A stretch of 64,000 nt of DNA from Aegilops tauschii subsp. strangulata (GCF_002575655.3 NC_053038.3:143608885-143672884), one strand, 5' to 3'; counted from the first letter of the stretch, positions 21,310 to 32,659 are shown. Notes: generated by a model from the sequence alone, not told the origin. Program-made: numbers and translations.

Positions 21310-21564
21310 TCAGAGTGGTGGTCCTCGTGCTTTGGGCACTGCAGTTCCCTTACTAACTTGTCGTGTTTGGGTGCTCTGTGGTGGAGACGGTGATGTGTCA
21401 ACTGGAACTGGGTTACTATCTGCTGGGGTTGGGGTTAGAAGGGGTGTAGCTGGTTCTCTGTCCAACTGGGTAGGGGTACAATCTGCGAGAGTTTGGGTTA
21501 TGTGTGGTGAAGCTGGTTCTTGGGCAAGTACAACCGTGGTTCTATCTCCATCAACTGGTAGCAC
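21310..21564 (-). pseudogene. CACTA ORF1-like Pro/Thr-rich exon
   Basis: An 84-codon ORF with an imperfect ~20-residue internal repeat (ASPHITQTLAD..., ATPLLTPTPAD..., SPSPPQSTQT). It lies upstream, in minus-strand order, of the coiled-coil remnant and may be an exon of the same gene. The intervening 21.0-21.3 kb is AT-rich and intron-like. Confidence 0.4.
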
Positions 21565-21839
21565 TATCTTTTCTGAAGACCGTGTTGCTACTCCCTTAAT
21601 ACTGCCATCACCCTCTCCAATTCAAATGGCTGATAACCAAGAAAAGTAATTGAATGTACAAACATTGTATGATAAGACAGGTGCAATGCATAGTGGGGAA
21701 TAAAAGAGGGCATGAAATAATTCACATTTATGTTGTCTAACCAAACAGGATAGCATGATACAATTTCACATATATGATGGCTAACTAAACATGATAGCAT
21801 GACACAATTTCACATTATGATGGCTAACTAAAAAAGATG

Positions 21840-22145
21840 GAAAGACATAGTTCAAAATATGATGACTATGTAAACAGGATGACATGATATAACTATATAA
21901 TGTGTTTATTAGATAGGTTGGAATGCCATAATTCACATACATGCCGCGTATGGAAACATGATAGCATGATATAATTCACGGATAGAATGACATAATTCAA
22001 AATATGATGATTGTAAACACTAAACATGATGAGATGATATAACTATATGATGTCTTTATTAAATGGGTTGCCATGCCATAATTCAGATAGATGTTGTGTA
22101 TGTAAACATGATGGCATGATATAATTCAAAAATATGATTTATACA
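21840..22145. repeat. Two ~147-bp tandem copies in CACTA interior
   Basis: The unit AAAATATGATGA...GATGATATAACTATAT...TGCCATAATTCA...AACATGAT(A/G)GCATGATATAATTCA occurs at about 21853-21990 and 22000-22140. Shorter related GATAGCATGA-CAATTTCACA units precede it from 21730. AT-rich, no gene. Confidence 0.65.
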
Positions 22146-22169
22146 GTAAGCAAGTAAGCAGATTATCGG

Positions 22170-23299
22170 TGTACAAAAGTAGGGGTCCTTTTGGTACCCC
22201 TTGTGCGTGGGCAGTTGCAGCCGCACCTACGACCACGCTTGGCGGGGCAGAGGAGGCAAAGACGCAAGACTACCAGAGCAGCGCTCGAGACCATAAGCAT
22301 GAAGAGCAGAAGGGCGAGGTGAACTCCCCCGGCAAGGCCCTTGCCGGGGCAGCCTCCACAGCCCCGGCAAAAACCTAGCCGGGGCAACTTCCCCAACACC
22401 AATGAGGCCGCCACCCTTGAGCCTGAGAGTTCCGACACCATCGACACATTGAAACCAAGGCTCGGGAGGCGCCTCCATGGTGGCATGCAGATCTTTGTGA
22501 AGACCAGAAGCCTACAAGGCTAGATGAGAACCAGAAGACGAAGATCTCCGGCAAGATCCTTGCTAGAGACGCCCACAAGACCCCTGGCAAGACCCTTGCC
22601 GGGGACGCCGGTGAGACCCTGACAAGATCCTTGCCGGTGCCCTGGCAAGGCTCTTGCCTAGGACATCTACGAGGCCGCAGCCAGGCCCACGCCAAGGCTC
22701 CACCGCCGTTTCCACATAGCTACCAGCCCACCAACTAGGCAGGCACCTGCGTGGCAGCATGCAGCTTCCAGGTCAACTCAGCAAGCAACTGCGTGGTGGC
22801 ATGCAGATCTTCGTGAAGACTCTACCACCACACCAACTCAGCAGACAGCCAGCCAGTGCGGCACTGCATGCCTCGTCAGCCTGGACGCGTGTCGAAGCAA
22901 GGCGAGGCGGCAACAGGTGGGACGAGCTTCCTTGCCTTCCCCGATAAAGCAAGAAGGGCACGTTGGCAGTGCATTAAATGCGTTTTGTCCTACGACGCCA
23001 GGGATAAACTCGACTACTATACAACTTTCCACCTCCTGTGTGCCCTGTGGCAGCCCCTTTGACTATAAAAGGAGACCCGAGGCGTACTGAGAGAGGATTC
23101 AAACTTTTTCGACCATACACGCTCTATAGCAAGTCCAAGAACACTAGATAAACATACACCAGCAGGAGTAGGGTATTCCGCATCGCTTGCGGCCCGAACC
23201 TGGATAAACTCCCCCGTGTTGATCTTCTAATCCGGCTCTCCCCAGAGTCCCACGCCCTGTCAACCGTAGAAGGGATTCTTTGTGATCCCATAGGTGTCA
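22170..23299 (+). repeat. Probable 5' LTR of element E
   Basis: Starts TGTACAAAAGTAGGGG after CACTA repeat DNA. It holds GGCAAGnCCTTGCCGGGG-type short repeats (22330-22660) and a TATA box (ACTATAAAAGGAG near 23062). Neither the 3' boundary (a TCA at 23299 or ~10 bp later) nor the target-site duplication can be confirmed, because the other LTR is lost. Confidence 0.6.
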
Positions 23300-23312
23300 T
23301 TTCCCCGAAATC

Positions 23313-23331
23313 TTTGGCGCGCCAGGTAGGG
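23313..23331 (+). promoter_or_regulatory. Primer-binding site of E
   Basis: TTTGGCGCGCCAGGTAGGG is the same motif that follows the LTR of element B, which supports the 5' boundary of the internal domain. Confidence 0.7.
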
Positions 23332-23778
23332 GGCGCGAGCTGTGAGAATCCGGTTTTGAAGCCGACGTCTCGACTTCATCATCACGATGGCCCCCAAGAA
23401 GAAGGGGATGACAATGATCGGGTCGCCTGCAGCAGGCCCGTCCGCACCAGCGCGGGCGGGCGATGGGGTGGCCACGGATGGCGCCGGAGGCGCCGCCCGT
23501 TAGCATCCACGACACTCTGGCACACGGAGCCGGGCGAGCGACGTCGTACGGGCCCAAGCCGACGGGCCACACGCCGCTGGGTCTAGGGGCAGGGCTGTGT
23601 TGCCCACGGGCGGCGCGGCAGCCTCTATGACGCCACCGCGGGCCCCCGCGCCGCACCCTTCCCAGGACGCGCGCGATGAACGATACCGCGACGACGGCGC
23701 CGCCGCGGGAAGAGCCCTTTCCGTCACCCTCAGGACGCATCGGGCCGGCATGCGCACCTAGACACTGGCGGAAGCGAG

Positions 23779-25332
23779 GTGCGACCGCGAGACCGTGATA
23801 GAGCCCCTTCTAACGTGATTAGAAGTCGGAGCGCGTCACGGTCTACGCAGCTGTCACCGCCGCCCACACCAGCAGAATCCTTGGCGTGCGTGCAACTACT
23901 CCTCGACTTTCCTCCCGCTACGGATAAGCTCGACGAGTGGAGAGCCACCATTCGAAACCTCATCAGCTTCGCCAACAAAGACGGACCGCAACTAGCGGGA
24001 CCCTCATGCCAGCGCTCAGTGGAGCCGGCACACGCCGGAGGTGGGAAGACGGGAGGTGCTGCGACCATGATGCACTCCCCTCCCCCACGCCAGCAACAGC
24101 AACGGCCGGCTCGTCGGGCCGACGCCTGTGACAACGTATCCACGGCGTCGTCCAACCCACGAGCCCGCCGCGACCAATGTCAAGTCCTTCGAGAGCGAGC
24201 TGTGGAAGACGCTCGGACCACTATAGAGCGGCGGCAGGAGGCACGTTGTCAATCGGATAGGCGTGCGGGGCCCACTATGGATCACCCAGCGCCTGGGGGT
24301 TCCAGTGACCTGCCTCACGAGGTGGGTTGTCCAGCCTTTACCAGTGAGCTGCGGCAGTTCCAGTGGCCCTCCCACCGCACGTTCAAGCCTGACATTGGGG
24401 AGAAGTACAATGGCAAGAGTCATCCGTCGGAGTTCCTCAACATCTACACCATCGCGATGCAAGCTGCCGGGGCCCGCGACGATAAGGTGCTCGCCAATTA
24501 CTTCCCGTTGGAGCTTAAGCCCAACGTCATGTCGTCGTTGATGCACCTGCCAGTCGATTCCATCTCTTCTTGGTCGGATCTCTGCCACGAGTTTGTTGGT
24601 GCCTTTACCGGAGGCCACCAAGCTCCTGGCCAAGCGAGCGACTTGCATGTCATCCCCCAGAAGGACGGCGAGACCCTGCGCAAGTACATCTAGAGGTTCA
24701 GTCGAGTGCAGTACAACATCCCAGATGTTCACCCCGCCGCTGTCGTTAGTGCGTTCCATCAGAATGTATGCAACCGCAAGATGTGTGAAGAGCTGGCAAT
24801 GAACAAGGTTAAGGATGTGGCCGAAATTTATCTTCTGGCTGATAGATGTGCTCGGGCTAAAGAAGGAAGGAAGTACCCCGGCGAATATGCCGGTGCGGAA
24901 ACCGACTCCACTGACGAAGACACTGTCGCCCCGACCAAGAAGGGCCGGCGCCGCAACAGGAAGCGTAAGGGCAAGACTGTGCTTGCCATTGAGGGATCCG
25001 GTGATCCCGACGCCGCCAAGAAGGCCAAGGCCGACGACCCCGGCAAGGACGTTGCCAGGTGCATCGCCTGTCGGGCCTTGGCAGCCGCCGACAAGCCAGG
25101 GGGTTCTAACAAGCAATACTGCAAGATCCATCACACCAAGGGCCATGACCTCCAGAACTGCCGACAAGTTGAGCTGCTTGCAGAAAAGCAAAAAGCTGAA
25201 TATGAGAGGCGGGACAAGGAGAAAGGTCAGGATGGTGCTGAGGGGTCCGGCAAGAAGCATGGCGCCCAAGGAGGTCACCGCGGCAAAGATAACCAACAAG
25301 AGAGGCCCGCTCGGGGCCGCGACAAGAAATAG
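23779..25332 (+). pseudogene. Gag of element E
   Basis: One frame runs from ATG 23779 through TAG at 24691-24693 and on to TAG at 25330-25332. The gag core lies around residues 185-305 (CPAFTSELRQFQWPSH, FKPDIGEKYNG, LANYFPLELKP, SISSWSDLCHEFVGAF). Beyond the first stop come a Lys-rich segment and the zinc-knuckle-like YCKIHHTKGHDLQNC. An aligned Gln would be expected at the first stop (KYI-stop-RF). The lesion prevents a full-length capsid protein. Confidence 0.85.
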
Positions 25333-26292
25333 GAATATGATGATCATGACGAGGACGACGAGTCCGGCGAGCACGAGTTCCAGAAAGCTACAGAGGCCAT
25401 GTGCGTCGATGGTGGTGCCTCGCTGCACACCTCTCACCGCCAACTGAAGCAGTGGGAGCGTGTGGTCACTGCGGCGGAACCGTCGTTCGATGCCCAGAAG
25501 CAACTGAAGGGGTCCTGCACACCCATCATTTTCGACACCGAGGACCACCCTGATCGCACAACTGCGGTCGGGTGTTTGCCTTTGCTGGTTTCGCCAACAA
25601 TACGCAACCTCAAGGTGACGAAGGTGCTGGTCGATGGTGGGGCCGGTCTGAATTTCATCTCGCCCGCTGTGATCAAGAGGCTGCATATTCCTGATGGAGA
25701 TCTCGAAGAGACAGGCATGTTTCAAGGGGTCAACCCGGGAAGCAGCCAGCCGAAAGGTAAGATCACGCTGCCCGTTACATCTGGGGGCGAGCTGAACTAT
25801 AGGACGGAGAAGATCGTCTTTCATGTCGCCGAGATCCCCTTGCCATACAATGGGATCCTTGGCCGCCCAGCGCTGGCCAAGTTCATGGTGGCGTCCCACT
25901 ACGCCTACAACACGTTGAAGATGCCGGGGCCGCTGACCATCATCATCGTCCCCTCCGACAAGAAAGACGCACTCATCTGCGCCGATCAACTCTACCGAGA
26001 GGCAGTTGCAGCAACTACCGCCAAGACACTTGCTCCTGCCGCTGAAGCTCCGAGGAGGAAGAAGGCCGGCAAGACCCCTTCCGGCGAGACCTCTTTCGGC
26101 AAGACCTCTTGCACCCACTCTGACAAGCGCGCCTCTTCAGAGTGCTGTGCTCCCGTTGAGGACGTGCCAGAGAGCTCCACCGGCAAGAGGAAGAAATCCA
26201 AGGCTGCACCACTAGAAACAAAGAAGGTGCCCGTCAAGGAGGACGGCACGGGCGGGGCTTTCACTATAAGCTCCACCCTGGACAACAAATAG
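25333..26292 (+). pseudogene. Protease and linker of element E
   Basis: Same frame as gag. The active-site motif VLVDGGAGLNF begins near 25624. The second half of the fold (ITLPVTSGGELNYRTE, NGILGRPALAKFM) follows, then a Lys/Ser/Thr-rich linker to TAG at 26290. Cleaves the Gag-Pol polyprotein in intact relatives. Confidence 0.85.
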
Positions 26293-27303
26293 GAAAGCGC
26301 GCTCATCGCCTTCGTGCGGGCGAATGTCGACGTGTTTGCATGGCAAGCATCCGACATCCCCGGCGTTCCCAGGGAGGTGATTGAGCACCATCTTGCTGTC
26401 TGTCCTCATGCATGGCCCGTCAAGCAGAAGGTCAGGAAGCAAGCTTTGGAACGACAAGAGTTCATCATTGAGGAGATCAGGAAGTTGGAGGAGGCAGGCC
26501 TGGTTAGGGGAGTGCTCCACCCCACATGGTTGGCCAACTCGGTGGTGGTGCGTAAGGCGAATGGGAAGTGGAGGCTGTGTATTGTCTACATAGATATAAA
26601 TAAAGCCTGTCCAAAGGATCCTTTTCCTCTGCCATGCATCGACCAGATTGTAGACTCCACCGCCGGGTGTGACCTACTGTCATTCCTCGACGCCTATTCA
26701 GGATATCACCAGATCTTCATGATGAAGGAAGACGAAGAGAAGACCGTGTTCATCACCCCATGTGGTACGTACTTTTTTGTACGAATGCCTTTCGGGTTGA
26801 AGAGCGCTGGTTCAATGTTTGCCCAGGCGGTCCAAATTGGTTTTGAACCCCAGCTACATAGAAATATGGAAGCCTATATGGATGATATAGTGGTCAAGGC
26901 CAAGGACAGGGCCACGATCGGACGAGATCTAGAAGAAACATTTGCAAATCTGTGCAAGATCAACCTCAAGCTCAACCCAGAGAAGTGTGTGTTCGGTGTC
27001 CCATCCGGCAAGCTTCTATGGTTCTTTGTGTCTCAACACGGAATCGAAGCAAATCCCGACAAGATCAAAGCCATTGAGCAAATTGAGGCGCCAAAACAAG
27101 TCAAAGACGTCTGTAGGCTCGCCGGCTGCGTTGCTGCCCTGAGTAGGTTCATCTCCAAATCTGCTGAGCGTGCCCTCCCCTTTTTCAAAGTATTGAAAAA
27201 GGCGGGTCTAGTAAAATGGACTCCAGAGGCAGAGGCAGCACTGCAAGATTTGAAGAGGTACCTTTCCTCCAAGCCCATACTAGTCGCACCTAAACCACAA
27301 TAG
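26293..27303 (+). pseudogene. Reverse transcriptase of element E
   Basis: Contains RT landmarks in order: ESALIAFVRANVDVFAWQ linker, WRLCIVYIDINKACPKDPFP, LSFLDAYSGYHQI, RMPFGLKSAGSMFA, the catalytic YMDD (26874-26885), LNPEKCVFGV and the connection region up to TAG at 27301. The catalytic Asp pair is intact. Flanked by amber stops on both sides. Confidence 0.88.
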
Positions 27304-28298
27304 CCATTGCTGTTATACTTAGCAACAACGAATCAAGTGGTCAGTGCTGCACTGGTGGCGCAGAGGGAACTCGAGGAAGAAGCAACAGTAGCAGCAGAGC
27401 CGTTGGATGATGGGCCGGAGTCCTCCCCGGCAGGGCTTGACGTCGGCAAGGCGAAGCCCCCGGCAAGGCCCGGTCCTGGCAAGGCAGAATCTGCGCAAAT
27501 GAGCGGAGTTGAACAGAAGAAGAAGATCGTGCAGCACCCAGTTTATTTTGTCAGTTCCCTCTTGCAGGGGCTAGGTCAAGATATTATGGTATGCATAAGC
27601 TACTTTTCGGCCTCCTCATGGCCTCGAGAAAGCTGCGCCACTATTTCCAAGCACATGAGATCACCGTTGTCACTCACCTCCCGTTGCAACGAATCTTGCA
27701 CAACCCAGATGCAACTGGGAGGATTGTGGAGTGGGCACTGGAGCTGTCGAGCTTTGGCCTCAAGTTTGAAAGTACTTCCACGATCAAGGGCCGAGCCTTG
27801 GCAGAGTTCATAGCAGAATGGACTGCAACGCCCGATGAAGAAGTTCAAGAGACCACCCTTCCCGGCATGGAAACGTGCCGCGATTGGATTATGTACTTTG
27901 ATGGAGCTTTCTCATTGCAAGGTGCTGGTGCCAGCATACTACTCGCCGGACCCACCAGAGAGCACCTCCAGTATGTAGTCCAGATGCACTTTCCCCGGGA
28001 AAAATCGACGAACAACACGGTGGAGTACGAGGCATTGCTTGCCAGTCTTAGGATCGCGCCAGACCTCGGAATCAGGAAGCTCATCATCAGAGGTGATTCA
28101 CAGCTCGTCGTCAAGCAAGTTAACAAGGATTACCGGAGCCCGCTGATGGAAGCCTATGTGGATGAAGTGAGGTAGTTGGAAGAGCGTTTTGACAGGCTGC
28201 AAGCAGAGCATGTTCCGCGAGCAGAGAACAACATTGTCGTTTACCTGTCAAAACGCGCTACCCTCAAGTTGCTTGTGGAACCAGGTACCTTTGTGTTT
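27304..28298 (+). pseudogene. RNase H region of element E
   Basis: The first RNase H begins in the RT frame (PLLLYLATTNQ) and holds a non-conserved Glu/Pro-rich insertion. It shifts frame near 27570 and continues with ASRKLRHYFQAH. A second RNase H-like domain reads WIMYFDGAFS, VEYEALLAS and IRGDSQLVVKQV, then TAG at 28173. The tail reads NNIVVYLSKRA, where the last catalytic Asp of this domain would normally sit; here it is Val or Tyr. Confidence 0.8.
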
Positions 28299-28625
28299 TA
28301 ATTAACTTAGCCGTCCGTTGATCCGTCAGCAAGCCAGAACAAACAAAGGAAGGCAGGCCCCGGCAAGTACTTTCCCGCTGAGCTCCCAGGAGCCGTCGGC
28401 AAGGACGTTGCCGGGTGCCCCAAGCTTATCGAAGTGCAGCAACCCCGGGCAGGGCCTCGAGCCCTGACCGTGGAGGCAACTACCCTTTATTGCTGAAGAT
28501 GAGCGTTAGTCCTTGCCGTCGAGACCCAAGTTCCGGCATGGGCACAGCCCACCGCCTGTTTCCTCCAAACAGGCGAACTCCCAGAGGAACAGGAAGAAGC
28601 TGAGTAAGTAGCCCGTCGGTCCAGC

Positions 28626-29726
28626 ATGTACCAGTTTTTGGATGATGCCCTATACAGAAGGAGACCGAACGGCGTGAAATTGAAGTGCATTCCTCGGGAG
28701 GACGGACTGAAGCTATTGGCAGAGATACATGGTAGCATGTGTGGCTCCCACATAGGGTCAAGAGCCCTTGCCGGCAAAGCATTCCGGCAAGGCTTCTTCT
28801 GGCCCACCGCCCTCCAGGATGCGACTGCACTAGTAACCAAGTGTGAAGCATGCCAGTTTCATTCAAAGAAGCTTCATCAACAAGCCCAAGCCCTTCAGAC
28901 AATCCCTCATTCCTGGCCATTTTCGGTTTGGGGGCTCGACATATTGGGTCCCTTTCCCCATGCCGTCGGGGGCTTTGAGTACTTGTACGTTGCTATTGAC
29001 AAGTTCACAAAGTGGCCGGAGGTGGAGCCAGTGAGAAAGGTGACAGCATAGTCAGTCGTCAAGTTCTACAAGGGACTGGTCTGCCGTTTTGGTGTGCCAA
29101 AAAGAGTCATCACCGACAATGACACGCAGTTCACAAGCCACACCTTCATGCAGTACATCCAAGACCTCGGCAGCAGGGTCAGTTTTGATTCTGTTGCTCA
29201 TCCTAGTAGTAACGACCAAGCTAAGAGGGCGAATGCAGAAGTGTTGCGAGGACTCAAAACCAGAACTTTCGACAAGCTGCACAAGTGCGGAAGGTGCTGG
29301 ATTGATGAGTTGCCAATAGTTCTTTGCTCAATCAGAACGACGCCAAATCGAGCTACGGGCCATCTGCCCTTTGCCCTAGTCTACAGGGCAGAAGCAGTTC
29401 TCTGCACGGAACTCATATACGGGTCACCTCGAGTGCTTGCTTATGATGAGCTTGAGCAAGAGCAGTTGCACCAAGAGGATGCGATGCTCCTTGAGGAAGA
29501 TCATCTTTGGGCTGTTGTGGGAGCCGCTCACTACCAGCAGGCCTTGCGCCGTTACTATAGCCGCAAGGTTCATGCCCGAAGCCTTGAGGAAGGCGACCTT
29601 GTTCTTAGACGAGTTCAATCCGCCAAGAATTCCAACAAGTTGACGAAGAAGTTGGAAGGCCCTTATCGGGTAAAACGAGTCACCAGGCCCGGCGCAGTCC
29701 GCCTGGAGACCGTTGACGCGTATGCA
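28626..29726 (+). pseudogene. Integrase of element E, C-terminus lost
   Basis: The zinc-binding domain (H...H...CEAC) precedes the DDE core: Asp in WGLDILGPF (codon 28938), Asp in ITDNDTQF (codon 29114) and Glu in AKRANAEVLRG (codon 29238). An in-frame TAG at 29049-29051 interrupts the core. The chromo/C-terminal part starts (GPYRVKRVTRPGAVRLET) but is cut at ~29726 by CACTA sequence. Confidence 0.85.
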
Positions 29727-30120
29727 GGCTTTATCAACTTACAGTCAACACACGGTTCTAGCAATAGTGGCCGTTGGATGTCCATCCAACGGATGTCGTG
29801 CTTCTTCTTCAATCTCGGATATTCTAGCTTCACCCGCCCAAAAAATGATTCCTCCCCCAGACATCTGGGGCGCACCGTTTCGGAGGCTGACCTGTGGGCC
29901 TACTAAGTTGACATGTACCCAGGGCTTTATCAACTTAGTCAATATAAACGATTCTAGCTGCAGTGACCATACGATGTCCATCCAACGGCCGTCGTGCTTC
30001 TTCAACCTCTGGTCTTCTTGCTCCAGCCGCCCAAAGCAGCGCCGGTGGTGCCGCCTGCTCCTACCTCCTGTGGTCGGCTGTGCTGCCGCAGGGGCCTCAC
30101 AGCCCCCTACTACTCCCACC
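29727..30120. repeat. ~196-bp CACTA repeat, two copies
   Basis: GGCTTTATCAACTTA...AC(A/G)ATTCTAGC...GATGTCCATCCAACGG...GTCGTGCTTCTTC starts at 29727 and again at 29923. The first copy follows the broken integrase of E directly. Not coding. Confidence 0.75.
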
Positions 30121-30354
30121 GGTGGCCAGGCCCTACGGCGACGACGGCCTCACACCGCAACCGAACCAGTGAACCCTCTTACTCCTCTCCGCATGGGCAT
30201 CCACTGCCGCGTCTTCCCCGGCTCCGCGTCATTCCCTTCCTAGGGCTCGCCATTGTTCACCGCCTTGGTGCTCTCGGCGCGGCGTGGTCAATGTGGTCAA
30301 GGAACGACTTCCATCGGAAGAGTACTGTACGTGGAGAGGCTGACAGTTGGGTCC

Positions 30355-30610
30355 ACGGACGCAGCAAGGAAGTGCCTCCTTATTACGCAGAAAATAATGA
30401 TTCCTCCACCTGACAGCAGGGACCCACCGGACAGGCCACCGTATTTCGTGAAAAAAAATGTTTCCCCCTGACTGCTGGGACCCACCAGCTACATCTTCGC
30501 ACGCAAGGAAGTGCGTCCGTATTACGGGCAAAAGAAATGATTCGCCCCCTGACTGCTGGGACCCACCAGCTACATCTTCGCACGCGAGGAAGTGCCTGAC
30601 AGTCGGTACC
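30355..30610. repeat. ~82-bp tandem units in CACTA interior
   Basis: CCCCTGACTGCTGGGACCCACCAGCTACATC recurs at about 30465 and 30547, with a diverged first copy near 30405. Each is followed by an AAGGAAGTGCnTCC-ATTACG tail. Not coding. Confidence 0.75.
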
Positions 30611-30999
30611 CACCTGGTCGATACGTAGCGTTGTCATTCTGGTCACGAACGTGTACGTACATACGATCGGTCTGTCTGTAGGCTGGAGCGATGAACCGTG
30701 GCCGTGTAAGGAAGGCCATGTGTCGTAGTAGAGGCACACACGTGTCTTAGTAGAGGCGCGCATGTAGCATGTACACGTACGTACAGTGGCCAAGGTGCAA
30801 GAAAGTAAATATGGCCACGTACGTACATACGGGTGGGGTCTCGAACGCCTACTCGCGCATACTTACGGCCAGGGCTTGTGTACATGGCTGGGTCAGAACG
30901 GAGAATCAGCACCGTCATCGTGTTCATGGGGAGGCTGGCGGCTGGGCCGGAACAGAATGCATCGTCGTGTTCATCGGGAGCCAACCGGCTTAGACGGAA

Positions 31000-31270
31000 C
31001 AACCAATGGAAACGAGGCCCGGCGTACCGCAGAACAGAGGAAACGGCCTTGTGTTCGACCAACCACGGTCGAAATGGGATCCTGTTCATCGGGAGGGGTC
31101 TGGCGTACCGCAAAATGGAGGAAACGGACCTCCTACGGTGGGAACAGGGTCCTGTTGATCGGGAGGGGTGTGGCGTACCGCAATACGAAGGAAACGGACT
31201 TGTGTTGGAGCGCTACGATCGAAATGGAGGTCCTGTTCATCGGGAGGGGTCTGGCATACCGCAAAACGGG
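31000..31270. repeat. ~68-84-bp tandem units around GGCGTACCGCA
   Basis: GG(C/T)(G/A)TACCGCA(A/G) occurs near 31021, 31102, 31170 and 31251, linked by GGAAACGGnCTT, CGAAATGG and TCCTGTTCATCGGGAGGGGT segments. Plus-strand frames of 211 and 320 codons (30786-31421 and 30833-31795) run through here, but their peptide repeats simply mirror the DNA repeats. Confidence 0.75.
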
Positions 31271-31279
31271 ACTCCATGG

Positions 31280-31720
31280 GATACTGTTCATCTCCACCGT
31301 CGACCTCCTCGAGCCTCCACGGGCTACTGTGCATCCACCGTCGACCTCCTCCAGCCTCCACCTACGACTGTTCATCCACGGGCTCCTGTTCATCCAGCCT
31401 CCACCACGCGCTCCTCCATAGGCTACTGTTCAACCAGCCCTCTCCACGGGGTCCTATTCATCCACCCCTCCATGGGCTACTGTTCATCCAGCCCTCCGCC
31501 GGCTACTGTTCAACCATCCCTCCACCGGCTACTGTTCATCCAGCCCTCCATGGGGTCTTGTTCATCCAGCCCTGCACGGGGTCCTGTTCATCCACCGGCT
31601 CGATCGATCGAGGTACTGTTCATCCAACGGCAACGACCTCTACTACCACGGGGTCCTCTTAATCCAACCCCCCACCGGGAACTGTTCATCCAAACCCCCT
31701 CAACAACGCTTACTGTTCAT
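31280..31720. repeat. CTGTTCATCCA minisatellite
   Basis: At least a dozen ~30-bp variants of CTACTGTTCATCCA(G)CCCTCCACGGGGTC run through this stretch, with the TCGACCTCCTC(G/C)AGCCTCCAC variant at its start. It is C/T-rich on the plus strand. It grades into TCGGGTTCAGTTA repeats (31775-31860) before the subterminal DNA of the CACTA. Confidence 0.85.
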
Positions 31721-32193
31721 CAAGGGAAGGAGGCAGCAGTGTTCGATCGTCTTCAGTTAGCAGAAGTAGCGAAGGAATCACTCGGGTTCAGTTAACAGCA
31801 AGGGATCGATCACTTGGGTTCAGTAACGTAGCTAGTGCAATCGTTCGGGTTCAGTTAGAGCCCAGCGCCTCGCACACACACGCGTACGTATGAGAAAAAC
31901 GTTCACCGCTCGATCCCGACCACCCACCGTAACCGGGAACTCCCCCGATATTTTCCTCGCCCTCGCTTCTACTACAGTTTTTTCCGTCATGGACAGCCGA
32001 AAGAATGTCATGCAGCTGCGTCTCCGGCCCGCCTAGGATGAAAAGCCCATTTTCTGTCATGATTTTTTGTCATAGAAGTAGGACCCCACCACATCTATGA
32101 TGATACCGGGTTTTGTCACAATTATCGTCATAGAAGCGTCATAAGTATGACAGAAAAAATTTCGTTTGGCCCAAAATGTCACGGATGTGTTTG

Positions 32194-32205
32194 TTTTTTG
32201 TAGTG
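32194..32205. repeat. CACTA right terminal inverted repeat
   Basis: TTTTTTGTAGTG, the exact inverted copy of the left 12 bp, is followed by the AAT duplication. The preceding 150 bp carry GTCATAGAAG and TATGATGATA subterminal motifs. Confidence 0.92.
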
Positions 32206-32659
32206 AATGGTAGATGGGTGAGGACTAGATCTTCGCAGAGTGTCGCGACGGTGCGTTGCCACCTGGGTTATATGCAGCAAGCCGATAGCTGGTGGCAGGA
32301 AATGGGTGAGGGAATAGGCGTGGATTTTACAATTCACCCATGTGGAGCGCGGGAAGACTAAGTGGAGCACGCACATAACCCGAATACCGTATCCGGTGCC
32401 ACGTGTTATTTATCACACAAGTGTTAACATAAGGAAATGCATGTGTAACTTACTAATCATCACACACGAGTACCCGCAGACGCACTGTGTGCGATACTCC
32501 TAGCCACCGCAAGCAACTAGTTTGCATTTTTCAAAGTTATTTGTACACACAGAATCGCACACGAACTAACTGTATTAACCATCTATGTTGTAAATTCTCA
32601 TCGCAAACAGTTCATCCGAGTCGGCTATTTGCCACGTATCACACACATATTGCTATGTT
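32206..32659. repeat. CACTA right flank and CGCACAC-motif sequence
   Basis: The first ~170 bp are the original upstream region of the 18215-18874 ORF. From ~32380 the sequence turns into spaced (A/T)TC(A/G)CACAC motifs (near 32411, 32461, 32553 and 32640) with GTTCATCCGAG-type elements, matching 39914-40268 in style. Element D splits this stretch. No gene seen. Confidence 0.55.

Larger units (their letters stand above)
22170..29726 (+). mobile_element. Element E: gypsy-type retrotransposon, 3' end missing
   Basis: Gives the order LTR, primer-binding site, gag, protease, RT, RNase H, second RNase H-like domain, integrase on the plus strand, the Ty3/gypsy order. The 3' LTR and the integrase C-terminus are absent: at ~29726 the sequence passes directly into CACTA repeat DNA. 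Coding frames carry six in-frame TAG codons (24691, 25330, 26290, 27301, 28173, 29049) and a frameshift near 27570. Dead copy. Confidence 0.88.
18891..32205. mobile_element. CACTA (DTC) DNA transposon carrying gypsy element E
   Basis: The 12-bp terminal inverted repeats CACTACAAAAAA match perfectly and the 3-bp target-site duplication is AAT on both sides (18888-18890, 32206-32208), as expected for the En/Spm (CACTA) superfamily. Both ends carry subterminal motifs around TCTATGACGATA/TTCCATGATGATA. I see no transposase (TNPD-like) gene, only ORF1-like remnants on the minus strand at 20.4-21.6 kb, so the copy is non-autonomous. The interior holds minisatellites and a 7.5-kb gypsy fragment. Without E it would be about 5.8 kb. 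Confidence 0.93.

Noticed and set aside
21332..21649. 105-codon plus-strand ORF opposite the Pro/Thr-rich CACTA exon
   Set aside because: It mirrors the internal repeats of the minus-strand frame; the minus strand agrees with the direction of the neighbouring coiled-coil remnant.
24016..26118. 700-codon minus-strand ORF across E's gag-protease
   Set aside because: It lies fully antisense to clear gag and protease domains, has low-complexity Leu/Val/Gly composition and crosses conserved codons of the sense gene; a GC-driven shadow. It is also not in the 3'-LTR-proximal place of the other antisense genes.
30833..31795. 320-codon plus-strand ORF in the CACTA
   Set aside because: The peptide simply repeats the minisatellite units, has no domain, and an overlapping frame is also open.
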